Part shown: positions 21,501 through 32,300 of the stretch, in pieces
Numbering within the stretch: the stretch's first letter is position 1
Layout: each line of letters starts with the position of its first letter
Origin: Cinnamomum chago
Lineage: Eukaryota; Streptophyta; Magnoliopsida; Laurales; Lauraceae
Assembly: GCA_038049695.1 (NCBI GenBank)
Contig: CP142457.1
Span: forward strand, 57,842,501 to 57,906,500
Length of the DNA: 64,000 nt
Direction of reading: 5' to 3'
Notes under the pieces: generated by a model
What the model was told of the DNA's origin: nothing
Database searches by the model: none
What the model saw: the letters and a program-made list of their open reading frames with translations, nothing else
Made by a program: the position numbers and the translations under genes

Positions 21501-24500
21501 TGCGCAGTGCACTCACATGTGTGTGTGTGAAGAAATGCTTACTTCGGAGATGGTGACAAAAAAAAATATGTACACAAAAATGAATGCACTATACAAAGTC
21601 GTTGTGTTGTATAATAGTTGGATACTCAAAATGGCGTACAAAAAGTGCTCAACAATGAAAACAAGAGAAGCTCTGCAAATTTCCAAGAACCAATAACCAC
21701 CAATGTGTCAAACCAATGAGATGCCCAACACCCCAGCCCCAAAGAAGGATGAAAAGGTAAGGGAAGGATGAGGAATCCATTAATCACTTAAATGTGCATA
21801 TTTCTTTTTGCATGTGACATTTGATTTGGCTTTTTGAAGCTCTTTTCCATGGCATGAATTGTACCGGCTTCCTTTCAGTCCCTATTGAAGGGATGAGTTT
21901 GAGGCCTGTTTAGAAAGAGTGAGCGAATTTTGAGGGAAATGGTGCCTCTTGCAAATGCACAGAGTGTGTGTGTGGAAGGAAAGAAATCAATGGATATTTT
22001 TTTCGAAGTGAAAGTGGCACAGACCCGGAACCTCGATTGAAATTGTAGACCAATCTCCAAGAGATTGACCGAATCCAAAGGATTCCTCATTCCAGCCCTA
22101 GGGCACAACACAAACCATAACAACAAGAGAAGCAACTCACGATAGTTTAATTAATTGAATAAAAGCATGAACATGACAATAAGGAGCTTCTCTATATATA
22201 GAGTAGCATTGTTCCTAAATAAGCAATAAAGGAAATATCTAATCCTAATCAACATATAAATTAGAAAGGAAATCTTCCTAGACAATTAAGCAACCTACTA
22301 ATCTAGAAATAAGCAAATAAAGCAACACTACTAATCTAGAAAATTAGAAAACGTGTAGAACATGTGGACCCCATCAGGCGGGTCCGTCAAGGCTTGCAGG
22401 TCTTGTTCTTGGATTGTGAACGGACTGCATCAGAAAGGCTCCTCCCTCTCAAGGATTATAAGCAAAGGAGTTTCAAGGTTTATACTATTTATATGCACAA
22501 AGGAATTGGAAGGTGGCTTTTAGTGGGCCCCCGATGAAGGTCAATGGTGTCCATAGAGAGCGGTGCGTACTAGTGTGTGTGGGGTTCTGGTGGGGGGGTG
22601 GGGTGTTGTTTTGTTTGGGGTGGTCATTGCTATATGTTCTTTTCTGGGCCAGCTGACATGGAGGGACATGAATAGAGAAGAAATTTTGGCAATAAAAGAT
22701 GGTTGCAACCTGGCAATGCCATTTTTATTGTGATACTTGGCTGCATCACAGAATATGATGGTGTTATCATCAAATTATAGATGAGTAATTTCAGTTGGAA
22801 GATTTTTCATGCTCAAGGCCATTCACCTCTTTCCCTCTCTTTTCCCTTACCAAGCGTTTGCTTACTTCTTCAACAATGATAACAAGAGAAAAAGAGTCAA
22901 GGATCACATGTCCCAACCTGTGGCTGCTACTCAAGAAACCTTTAGGTGCCCCATTGGTAAGGAAAGGAACCAGATTGTATGTTTTTATTTTTTTTCTTCT
23001 TTCTTCTTTCTTTTTATTTTAGTGCATGTTAGCCACCTATTGCCAAAGCTCATCGGCTCTTAAGAATAATTGAGGAACTTCCATTCTACCCTGTCATTCA
23101 ACTTCTCTATGCTTAATTTACACACTAGCCCTGATTGCCAAGCTTTATGGGTGGATTCAATGCATTTTCTTGAGCTGTATACTGTCAATACATTCACTTT
23201 TGGGAGAGCTTTTCAGACTTTCTTTGCCAAAAGCTTTGCCAAACATTTTATAGACTCCCTCATAAGATTGCTGAGCCTGGATTCTCTCCAAAGTAACCAT
23301 TCCTTTTTCAACGATAGACCAATTAAGTATGCTTCCATGTCCTTAGATAAAAAAGCCTCTTGAATTCAGTTCAAGAAACAAACCCAACAAGTTAATTGTT
23401 ATGAGCTCCCAACACTCAAAGAAAAGCAATCAGGAACCATTGTGCTCCAACTCCTTTTCACCTCCTAGCTCATGACCATTGACTCAACTTCTTTTCCTCT
23501 AATGCTTTCTTCAGGAAGTTGCAACTTCAGCATCGATCTTGTTAGACCCAATCACATCCATGTTTGGCCTATTCCAACTTTCACCAGTGTACATCTCATA
23601 GAAGAACTCAGGATTTGTCTTTCAATACAACTATTTAATGAAGACTTTGACCTCACATTTAGAGAAGAGATGCTATTAACTCATAGGCATGTGTGGGTCT
23701 TCCTATGGAAGAAGCTGGAATTTTTATGCTTTTCTTGTAGTCGCTTGACTTGATCTTTCGTTTCACTTTATCTCCTGTTGGAGAAGCTTCAGTCTATACT
23801 CATCTTTTAAAGTCTGGTGTTAGGCCTTCTCCTTTTCAGATGCGATCCCTTTTACTCTAGAGTATGCAAATGATGTTTGCTATTGCTAACCAGTAGACTG
23901 TTTGCTGCGTCCTTAAGCATCCATTAAATGTTAATTTTCCATTCCTTATTTTCTGTTATATTGATACATGCTTTAACTTCCAAACCAGCTTAAAGTCAGA
24001 CGAACTGTCCAGATTACACTTACTTACCAGGCCGACGCTCCTTAACCCAGTCTTCAATTAATTCTGCTTAGAGAAACATACACACACATATTCAGAATGG
24101 AGGTTTACCCCAAGACCTGATAGAAGTTTCAAGCAAAATGGGAGAATGATAGGAGATTGGACAAGAGCTCTTTGGTTCCTCCACTGAAAAACATGCCAGC
24201 CGTCTATTGAGCAAATAGGGCCGATTTTGTTGGAGGAAATTATTGGATTCCCTTTGAATGTAGTTTGTTACTATTGAGAGTGAGGGCTAGAACAATTTTG
24301 AACTTGCACAAGGGTATATGCCGGTTCTTAGAGCTAATCAACTGAATTGGATCAATTAAGGCTATGGAGGCATACAAGACTTTGAACTTCAGAGTATGGA
24401 TGAAAATAGCGGCCGTTACGCTATATCGGGCGTTATAGTCTGTAGCGGCCGTTATAGTCTTGTACAGGGCCGCTGCGCCTGCTACGAGGCCACTACGGAG

Positions 24501-24818
24501 TGAGACAGATTTGTATTTTTCAAAAAATTTTAAAATGCATAATAAGACTTATTTCTTTTATTTCTCTTGCCAAATAACATTTCTACTCAACTCTTCTACC
24601 CTTTTATGTTTAAAAGAACAACAAAAAGCACATGATCTTGCCAAATTACAGTCAATACAGAGAGTTCTTTTCTAGGTACATCGTATTAAGTTAACATAAC
24701 TAAGCAACATGAATACATGTGAAAAAAATGATCATTACTATTATTTCTATTTATATAGAGATACATGATCTCATACAATGAGGGGACCACTACGCCCCCT
24801 TATCTTAGTTACTTTTGC

Positions 24819-24850
<32 letters not shown>

Positions 24851-27800
24851 CACCATTCTCTCAGTTTCCAATATTCTAGATTTTCTATAAAATTTTCAGT
24901 TTTTTTTGACAATTTTTTCAAATCGCACCGCTATGCCACTACGTTGCGTTTTGGCGACGGGCTGCTATCCCTGCCGCTACCGCTACCGCTATTTTCATCC
25001 TTGCTTGAGAGAATTCTCTTCCTTTTGTTAGCAGAAATTTTTTTTTTTTTTGGTGGGCTCATCATCCCAAGATCAGCCCAATGGGCCATGGCTGGGCGTA
25101 AAATTGTGCAAACTTCTGTTAGTGGGGCTTCTGCTGTCATTGTGCGTGCTTAATAATTTCATGAGAGGACCCCACATGATAGTTCTTTTATCAAGGGACA
25201 TATACTTACATTGTAGAACTGATAAGGATAAACATAATGGAGTGAATGGTTTGAACTTGAGGGTGAGTGGTTCCAAGTGTGAAGATTACATATGAGATTT
25301 TAGTCGAGGTTGACCCCCATGACCCTTTGTTGGGTCTAAAAGAAAGAAAGAAAAAAAAAAGAGTTGGAAATGAGCTCCTCTGCTGCAGTCACTGTGAGTA
25401 GATCTCAGATGTCCTTTCAGCATGAACTGTGGACTGACCAGTTGAGTGACCTCCATTTGTTGCAAAATTTGCACTCCTTGGTTTTATGATTTTTATGGAT
25501 AGCAAATTTTAATTGATGATGGGACTATTTTATGTGGGCTTTTGGTGTGCTTATGTAGAAAATTGAAAACAACATATTGTATTAGTCATGTTCCTGGTCT
25601 CTATTGCAATTTCTCTAGCCTTTTATTTTTTAATTATATGGATCAACTGGTTGTACCTATTTCAAAACCGACTCGCACCAATCTATTATTCTATCAGTCT
25701 GAAACCCTAAAATAAGACTCTTTTTTATCTCCATCATTACATTATATTTAACGTTTTATTTATATCTTAACATCCTCAAAACCATTAAGGATACAGTTTC
25801 TCGATTTTTTTTTTTTTTTTACTTTTTAAAACTTCTATTACATTCATTTCTGAAAAAAGTATAAAACTGATTGATAATTTTATTTGGCTGATCTGTATGC
25901 TGATGTATGTTGGTTTACAACTTAAAGCAATGCAGAAGATTATATCACACCATTCAGTTTTTACCTAAAATTGACTGCAAATTGCGCTTAAAAGTTGGAA
26001 TGATAACGAAAATGAATTAGAAGCATGGGGAAGGACTTTTCACTAGGATGAATGGTGAAAAGCAACCTCAATTCTCTGGGCATCCTGTGTCTTAACTGGC
26101 AGTAGGCTGTTATCAATATCTGTTTCATGATGAAAGATTTTCTTTCTTTTTTATTTTTTGGGAAATTTTCAAATAAGACCTTAAGGTTTTGTCTTATTTC
26201 AAAAAAGGACATAAGTTTCAAAACTTTTCAAATTAGTCCCTAGATTTCCTCGAAAGTTTTCAATTAAGGACATCCGTCCATTTAAAGCTAATTTTCGATA
26301 AACTTTTTTTCTCAATTTTTTAAAATATTCAAATTACCCTTCATTGAAATAAAACCCTCCTTCGCTTTCTCTATATTATCCTTATTTTCTTCACCGATGT
26401 CCTTAGTATGATTAAGGACAACCGGCATCCTCGCGCGATTGGTTGCATGTAGTGGCTGTCGAAACCATGTCATGACTTTAAATGAAGGGTAATTTGGGTG
26501 TTTAAAAAAAATGAGAAAAAAGTCGCCAGAAAATACCTTTATATGGCCATATGTCCTTAATTGAAAACTTATTGAAAAACTTAGGGACTAATTGGAAAAC
26601 TTTTGAAACTTGTGTCCTTTTCTGAAATAAGGCAAAAACGTAAGACCTTATTTGAAAATTTCCCTTATTTTTTTAATGGTGATGAAAAAGAATTATTGAA
26701 AAAGAAATTGAGACATACAATGATACAAAGCATAATCATGTGTGATGAATAAGCTAAAACCCCAAGAATGCCATCAACAAATCATAAAACAACCAGAAAA
26801 GAGAACAATGTTTAACCAGATGAACACTTTTGTAGACTAGTACCAATGCAATGATACTTTTTAAGTTCTTTGATGCTTTGATCTGAGCTTAAAGAAAGTT
26901 CTTTGATGCATTCATTTTTTCTCGATCTTCTGATTTGTACATGCATAGTATGTGGTTTCCTTAGACATATTTCAATTCTATACATGATTTTAATTGCACT
27001 GGATTAGAGTGTGTACTTTGATCACTTTCATGTTCTGTTCTTGTTAGTGCACAGTGTATTCATTCTTTCTGGTTTTCTTGTTGTAATTAGGCCCCAACAC
27101 TCCAAGCTAGAATACTTATGTGGCTTCTTCGTTTCTAAATGAAATGTACATGTAATTCACAGATAATGATGATTCGATACAATGGTGGGGTCATAAACAT
27201 GGATTTATCTCTGGTGGCTTCCTTGGAGCTCAATCCTCATCCAAAAGTTCTAAATCCCGTCCAGCAGCAAATACCTCAGATGAGAGGACTGCATTTGCTG
27301 AGAAAGATCAGGAAAATCTTTATAATCTTGTCCAGGTAGCCATTCTTTTTGTTTTACTAGTTTATAAAGTAGAGCATATGTTTTCTTGAAAAGCAGTTTT
27401 TGGGTTATTCTTTTTGTGAAGCTTACATTTATGTAAAGTAATTATTAAGTATTAGAATAATTGCCAGCAATTGCTTGTCAATTTTAATGGCACTTTTGTG
27501 CACGCCTGTTCTGCAGAAGTGGAAACCTCTTTCCGATCTGCACACCCTTTTAGTCTCGTATGTCCCATTTCATTGCAGAAAATCAATGGAAGTGTGTTTT
27601 TTTTTTTCCTTGCGAGAGACGAAAGCGGAGTCCAAACTGCAATTTCCTATTTTGTGGTGTTACACAAACAAGCCCCCAAGTGTTGGGGCCTTTAAATCAT
27701 TCTCCTTCTTTCTCCCCCACTTTTACACGTTTATAATTTTTTTATTTATTTTGTTTTTTTAAAGCACTTGTTTTCTTCTCTTTAGGATATGGCCACAACT

Positions 27801-30800
27801 GGAAAGCAAGGACTTGGCATCAAGGATAGGCCCAAGAAGATTGGTGGCTGTAATTGGAAAGGAAAGAAAACGTCATTTGGTGACAGTGATGAAGACTGCT
27901 CTGCAGATACAGGTTCAGTGAAAAGAAAACGCACTGAGGAGTTAGAAGTTGGAGAGAATGACGAGCCAAAATTCAAGCTGAAACGACTTTGTAAACCGCT
28001 TCTACGTCAGGTGATCACTTTACAGGCTTGTTCTCAAGTGAAAGCTTGCTTTTGATAACTGACTAATTCTTTTGATTGCAGGCTCCTGGTCAGTCATTGA
28101 AAATAAAGCAGCTTAAAGTGCTTGTTGAGGCACAATATGCTTCTGTCTTCTCCAAGTTCTCTTCAAATCATGACGCTCTTTCATATTTGAAGCAAAAGGT
28201 ATGCTTCAAACACTGATTAAGCCATTTCATTCTTGAAAAATTATTTCTGCATTTTTTATGCCTCTAAGAACTTAAAAAAAAAAGGTCAATATTTATTGAA
28301 CGGGGCTCTTTAACACCGTTAAATAAATAAAATCCCAAAGTTTATCATTCCGAAAAAAGAAGAGGAAGAAAGAAGCTCAGTTTTTTTGTCATAATATTAT
28401 ACTGAAGTTCTAAGAATGACTAAATGATTCATATGTTCACACAAAAGGCAAACATATTTGGGGTATATACTATCAAAAGAAGAGGGAGGGAGGGAGGAAG
28501 CATTTTCGGTGGAATGAGCCAAACTTTAGCGCAGCTTGAGATTGACTTGAGCCATTAAGTAAGCCACCTTGAGTCGAGTGAGCTCAAGCACGGAAAAGGT
28601 GTATCCAAGAGACTCCAAAAAAAAAAAAAAAAGGAATCTCAAATTCACGAATGATTTTTTTATATTAATCTTCTAAACTAATTCTAATGTCTTACAATGC
28701 TCATATATAGGGAAACAAACCCTAGAATCCAACACTCCTAACTAAACTGGGAAACTACACAGACTCCTTTTGGAATTAGAAAGCTAATCCTAATTACAAC
28801 TCATTAAGGAAATAACATAAGAAAGAAAATCCTAGACTTCTTTGGGCCCCTCCCCTCATGCAGGCCAAGGGTCTGGTTGCATCAACCCATTGGCTTTGCA
28901 TCATTAAAGCAGCTTTAGCTTGTCTTGAATTTAGTCGAGATGGGCATGAGTGAAGCCTGACTCAAGCATATGCACTTCACTTGAGTTCATTTATTGGCAT
29001 GATCGTGCTCCACTTGACTTCATACATGTTGTCCTCTTCATGGTCACATTGATCCACATCATTGTTGTTGGATGGGTTACTTCTTATTGGCATTGGAAGC
29101 AAATCTTATGATGGATGGAATTTTCCTATGGGAGTCCTCACAAGGGTTGGTGCAGGATTTTCAGTCCCTACCGTTCATAAAAGCAGACCTTGCATTAAAG
29201 TATTTCCGATTGGATTTCCCACCACCACCCGTGCACACACACACATAAAAAAAAACACGATGATACAATAATGTTTCATAATTTCATGAAATTCTTCGTC
29301 TTTTTCATGGAATGATTAAGAGGTTATTGGTTAAACTCTCCAGAACTTAAGAATGGACACGACCCTTTTGTTCAAGTAGTTTACTGGTTTGGATGTGGGC
29401 GTTCCCAGTGGCTGATCCAGAAATTTTGTTTGGGTGGGGCTAAATTTTTCTAGACTTTGCTAGATTTTTTTTCCACATCAATAAATAGTGAAAGAGAAAA
29501 TGTATTGCATTTAAAAAAGAAGAAGAAAGAATAAGTAGTCAAAGCTCAATTTCTATAATTTTATACGTGAAAGGCCTTTTGATTTGACAAATGAGATTAA
29601 ATAGCTAGTACTATTTAATGGAGCTACGTGTAAAGCATCCGAAACACCCTCTTCATTCTTATATGGTTTTACTTGTGCTTTGAGCGACATTGAGTTTTTC
29701 ATTGCACTTGGACATATATTGAGAAAAAGAGTGGAACATTATAGTGGAGCCCAATTACTGAAATCCAAGCCCTGCAAAATAAAGGCCTTCAAATATTTGC
29801 GATATCAAGAATCAAAATTAATCCGACTGTTCGATTGACTTTTTCATAAAAATGTGGGTAACATAATTTTATGTATATTTATATTTATATTTATATTTAT
29901 TTTTAATAGTGGAACTGACTTAGATGGAGATCTCCATACTAATGGGGCTGCGATGTTGGAATGTGGTATTAGTTTAATGGGTTCTTTAAGTATTCTTATT
30001 TTATTCTTGCTCCAAAGCACTTGTCATTTCAACAAGGAGACACTTTCCAAGTGTCATGTCACTTCATCTCTTCTCCCTTGAAAACTTTCTTAATTTTTAG
30101 AAGTTTAATGCTTGTATGACCCTAGTTTTCTAATTTTATTACATTATTTATTTCAACATGTGTCTTAGTTAGATTGGAGCCACACTTTCCAAATAGGTGT
30201 GCAACATACATAGACCGGATATAAGTGGGCCCACAGGTGGAATTGGTGCTTTTAGTTTATGGACAGAGATAGAAAACATTTTGGGGGTGGGTCAGTCTTT
30301 TGGGCATGGCCAGGGGCCATTATAGTTTTTTGGGGATTTTTGGAGCGGACTCATAGCCTAGGTCCACCCCTGGGTGTTCCCGCTTGGGCATCTTGTTTGG
30401 GCCATTGGATTTATGTTGGACAATGGCAAAAATTGATTGAAACTATCGCATGTGCTTATGAATGCACTGTGTTGGCTAATTTGATTCAATGGATGGATAA
30501 GAATAGACACTAAACCCCCTTCCCCCAGACACAACTTACAATTTTTGTGTTGTGCTCCTCGAAGAGTAACTCTTCGCAAAACCCTAAAGAGTGCTGAATT
30601 GAAATCCCACTGTAAGGATTCTTGGTATCATCATTAGAATGAGAATCTCTCCTAGACAAAAGCATTTATAGGAACAGACCTTGCTTGATTCCACCTCTTA
30701 ATATGTGAATGTAAGTTGGGCCGAGTACACATTTGCGTGCAGGGATAATGTTTACCGTTGGTTGCAATCAGCTGACCATTTGCTTCAAGAGGCATGAGAT

Positions 30801-30959
30801 TACAAAATCTTTATTTGTGTTTAGTATGCTTGTAACTCATTATGGACAGCATGTGATAACTTATGTTATGATCATGCATTGTGGATGCAGCTTGAAAGCA
30901 GCAGGAAGTTTTGTGTGGAGGGAAAGAGAGTGAGACTCTCATCATCAAAGAGAGAGTGA
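18540..30959 (+). CDS. G-patch domain protein (AT1G63980-like / PINX1-type), 11 exons
   Basis: Coding exons, all with GT-AG borders and consistent phase: 18540-18617, 18838-18922, 19034-19113, 19413-19437, 19528-19609, 19708-19774, 20992-21106, 27163-27335, 27786-28010, 28082-28198, 30891-30959. They total 1,116 nt, 371 residues. The G-patch spans the first two junctions: [22 protein letters not shown] with [11 protein letters not shown] (about residues 20-60). It is followed by [14 protein letters not shown], as in PINX1-type proteins, then a basic [19 protein letters not shown] segment (118-136), an acidic linker, [12 protein letters not shown] (185-196), an RPKKIGG / KRKR basic region, and a C-terminal module (KQLKVLVE ... 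[10 protein letters not shown]) resembling the winged helix of LYAR-like nucleolar proteins. G-patch proteins bind RNA and activate DEAH helicases; a nucleolar or pre-rRNA role is inferred. The start ATG has a good context (CATCGATGGCGG). Introns 7 (6,056 bp) and 10 (2,692 bp) are swollen by transposons. Confidence 0.92.
19229..19252. repeat. (TA)n microsatellite in intron 3 of the G-patch gene
   Basis: A pure TA run of about 12 units. Confidence 0.9.
21062..21330 (+). repeat. Tandem duplication spanning the 3' half of G-patch exon 7 and its donor
   Basis: Copy 1 (21,062-21,200) covers the end of exon 7 (TAGAGTCCTCAATGGCAATT...) plus the start of intron 7. Copy 2 (21,201 to about 21,330) repeats the same exon and intron bases with substitutions. 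In copy 2 the donor is GTGGCA instead of GTAACA. The only upstream acceptor-like AG (21,188-21,189) would bring in the stop TAG after four codons. Copy 2 is therefore not part of the main coding model. Confidence 0.85.
24395..25003. mobile_element. hAT-like MITE in intron 7, 609 bp
   Basis: The ends are inverted repeats (left TATGGATGAAAATAGCGG, right end reverse-complemented CAAGGATGAAAATAGCGG). Both resemble the CAGGGATGAAA terminus of Ac-type elements. The 8-bp flanks CTTCAGAG (24,387-24,394) and CTTGAGAG (25,004-25,011) match at 7 of 8 bases, as expected for an aged hAT target duplication. The subterminal regions are rich in GCGGCCGTTA / CCGCTACCGC motifs. No transposase. Confidence 0.75.
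24820..24849. repeat. Poly-A run of about 30
   Basis: An uninterrupted A tract inside the intron-7 hAT-like element. Confidence 0.95.
26160..26664. mobile_element. Mutator-like MITE in intron 7, 505 bp
   Basis: Long terminal inverted repeats: the left begins GGGAAATTTTCAAATAAG and the right end reverse-complements to the same start, with similarity extending over 100 bp (CCTTAAGGTTTT / CTTACGTTTT, AAAAGGACA, TCAATTAAGGACAT). It is flanked on both sides by the identical 9-mer TTATTTTTT (26,151-26,159 and 26,665-26,673), the duplication length of Mutator-like elements. The A/T simplicity of that 9-mer lowers its weight slightly. No coding content. Confidence 0.85.
28199..30890 (+). other. 2.7-kb intron 10 of the G-patch gene
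   Basis: Bounded by CAAAAG|GTATGC and GATGCAG|CTTGAA, joining LKQK to LESSRKF. It contains unassigned repeat-like DNA (about 28,440-29,270, including an A-run near 28,617) and a complete hAT-like element. The terminal 69-bp exon that follows is easy to miss. Confidence 0.8.
29406..30372. mobile_element. hAT-like non-autonomous element in intron 10, 967 bp
   Basis: Left end CAGTGGCTGATCCAG and reverse-complemented right end CAGGGGTGGACCTAG are imperfect inverted repeats with the CAG-G start typical of hAT elements. The 8-bp flanks GGCGTTCC (29,398-29,405) and GGTGTTCC (30,373-30,380) match at 7 of 8 positions. The interior is AT-rich without transposase. Confidence 0.65.
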
Positions 30960-31058
30960 AAATTTTGTTAAGAGGTTTTGTAGTGGTTCGTAGATCTTTT
31001 TCTAAGATTTAATTGAAAGAAGTTATTATTTATATGATTTAGATATTGGAATTTACTG

Positions 31059-31064
31059 AATAAA
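31059..31064 (+). terminator. Poly(A) signal of the G-patch gene
   Basis: AATAAA about 100 nt after the stop codon in AT-rich DNA, a plausible near-upstream element for cleavage. Confidence 0.5.
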
Positions 31065-32268
31065 AATTACACTTGGGGGTGAAACTGAAGTGTGATATAT
31101 AGCTTTTCTGGGTGTTGGGCAATTTATCAAAAATTTGCTTCTAGGTTCTCAGAACCGCCATTGACTCTAGTAAAAGTAATGTTATCAATTATATACTTCT
31201 GTAAACGATTACAAAAATAACATCACTTTTGGTGCTGAGTTTATTTTGTGGGATTGGTAATTTATTCAGGTATGGTCTATTCATTTTGTTTGGGTCAGAA
31301 AGTTGTGTGGCCCATGTTCTTGGTGGTATTGTCAGTTAGGTTTAGAGGAGCTGTAGGAACCTGATATTGTAGTGCTGGATATTTGTTTTGAGCCTAGTTA
31401 TTTAGGGAAAGTTGCTGGGTGTTTATTAAGGTTGAGACATGCCACATGGTTCTTGCCCAACTCGCTTCTATTGAGGGGACCATGAGATCTTGTCCTTGGA
31501 TTACATTAAGCTAGTTGAGGAAACCATGACAGTGATCATACCTTGTATTTTCATGGATGGTTTCTTGCTGGCCCTACCTGATGGAACAAGCAGAGTGTGA
31601 TTGGGGTCAATGTTGGACAGCTTGGTGTAAGCATGCATCATATGATCCAGAAGGATGCTGACAGACACACTTCCAAGTTGGTATTGAGTGTGCTGCTTTT
31701 TTCTTCAGTTGTACACTGAATGGATGGCCATTGATGTTGAAGCGTAAGTTATTTTCTCCGATTTTCTTTCTAATAATACTTATGGATGGTTACTTTAGCA
31801 GAGAATTCTTGGTCCATAGTCACATCTGGACAGACAGGATTATCCAATTGCAGGGTTGATGGGATGCTGGTAATCTGAATTTCTGAGATCTACATAGAAG
31901 GCGCCTGGGCAACAAACGCACTTTATATTTACACTTTTTATCTGTCTAAAGTGGGAGCAAGACCTGGACCAGAATGAGCTCGACTATAACAAATGGACTG
32001 ATGCTTACTTATAATGGCCCATTGACCTCCCCTTTTTTGGCCTTTGAGTGGCAAGCACAGTGGATTGATCAGGGATACATCACACCAAAGACTAATTTGG
32101 TTCGTTCTGGATGATGTCTGAATGTTCACTGATTGAGATCCCACCATCTCAAACTTCACTGGATAATATGCCGAAGACACTGAACCATTTGACTTTTGAA
32201 AGCTTAAGGTGCTGCCGCATGTGGTCCCCACATAGAGGGAGCATCTGGCCTTTTCAGATCCTTCTCTT

Positions 32269-32300
<32 letters not shown>

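Larger units (their letters stand above)
21107..27162 (+). other. 6.1-kb intron 7 of the G-patch gene
   Basis: Bounded by GAAG|GTAACA and TTCACAG|ATAATG, joining phase-1 halves of a codon. It contains the exon-7 duplication, TG-rich simple sequence (about 21,420-21,535), unassigned repeat-like DNA (about 21,960-24,390), an hAT-like MITE, a 30-A run and a Mutator-like MITE. The open frames inside (for example 22,795-23,753) show no domain. Confidence 0.8.

Noticed and set aside
22795-23753. Cluster of 75-97-codon frames inside intron 7
   Set aside because: No shared frame, no domain, stop-interrupted and within a well-supported intron.
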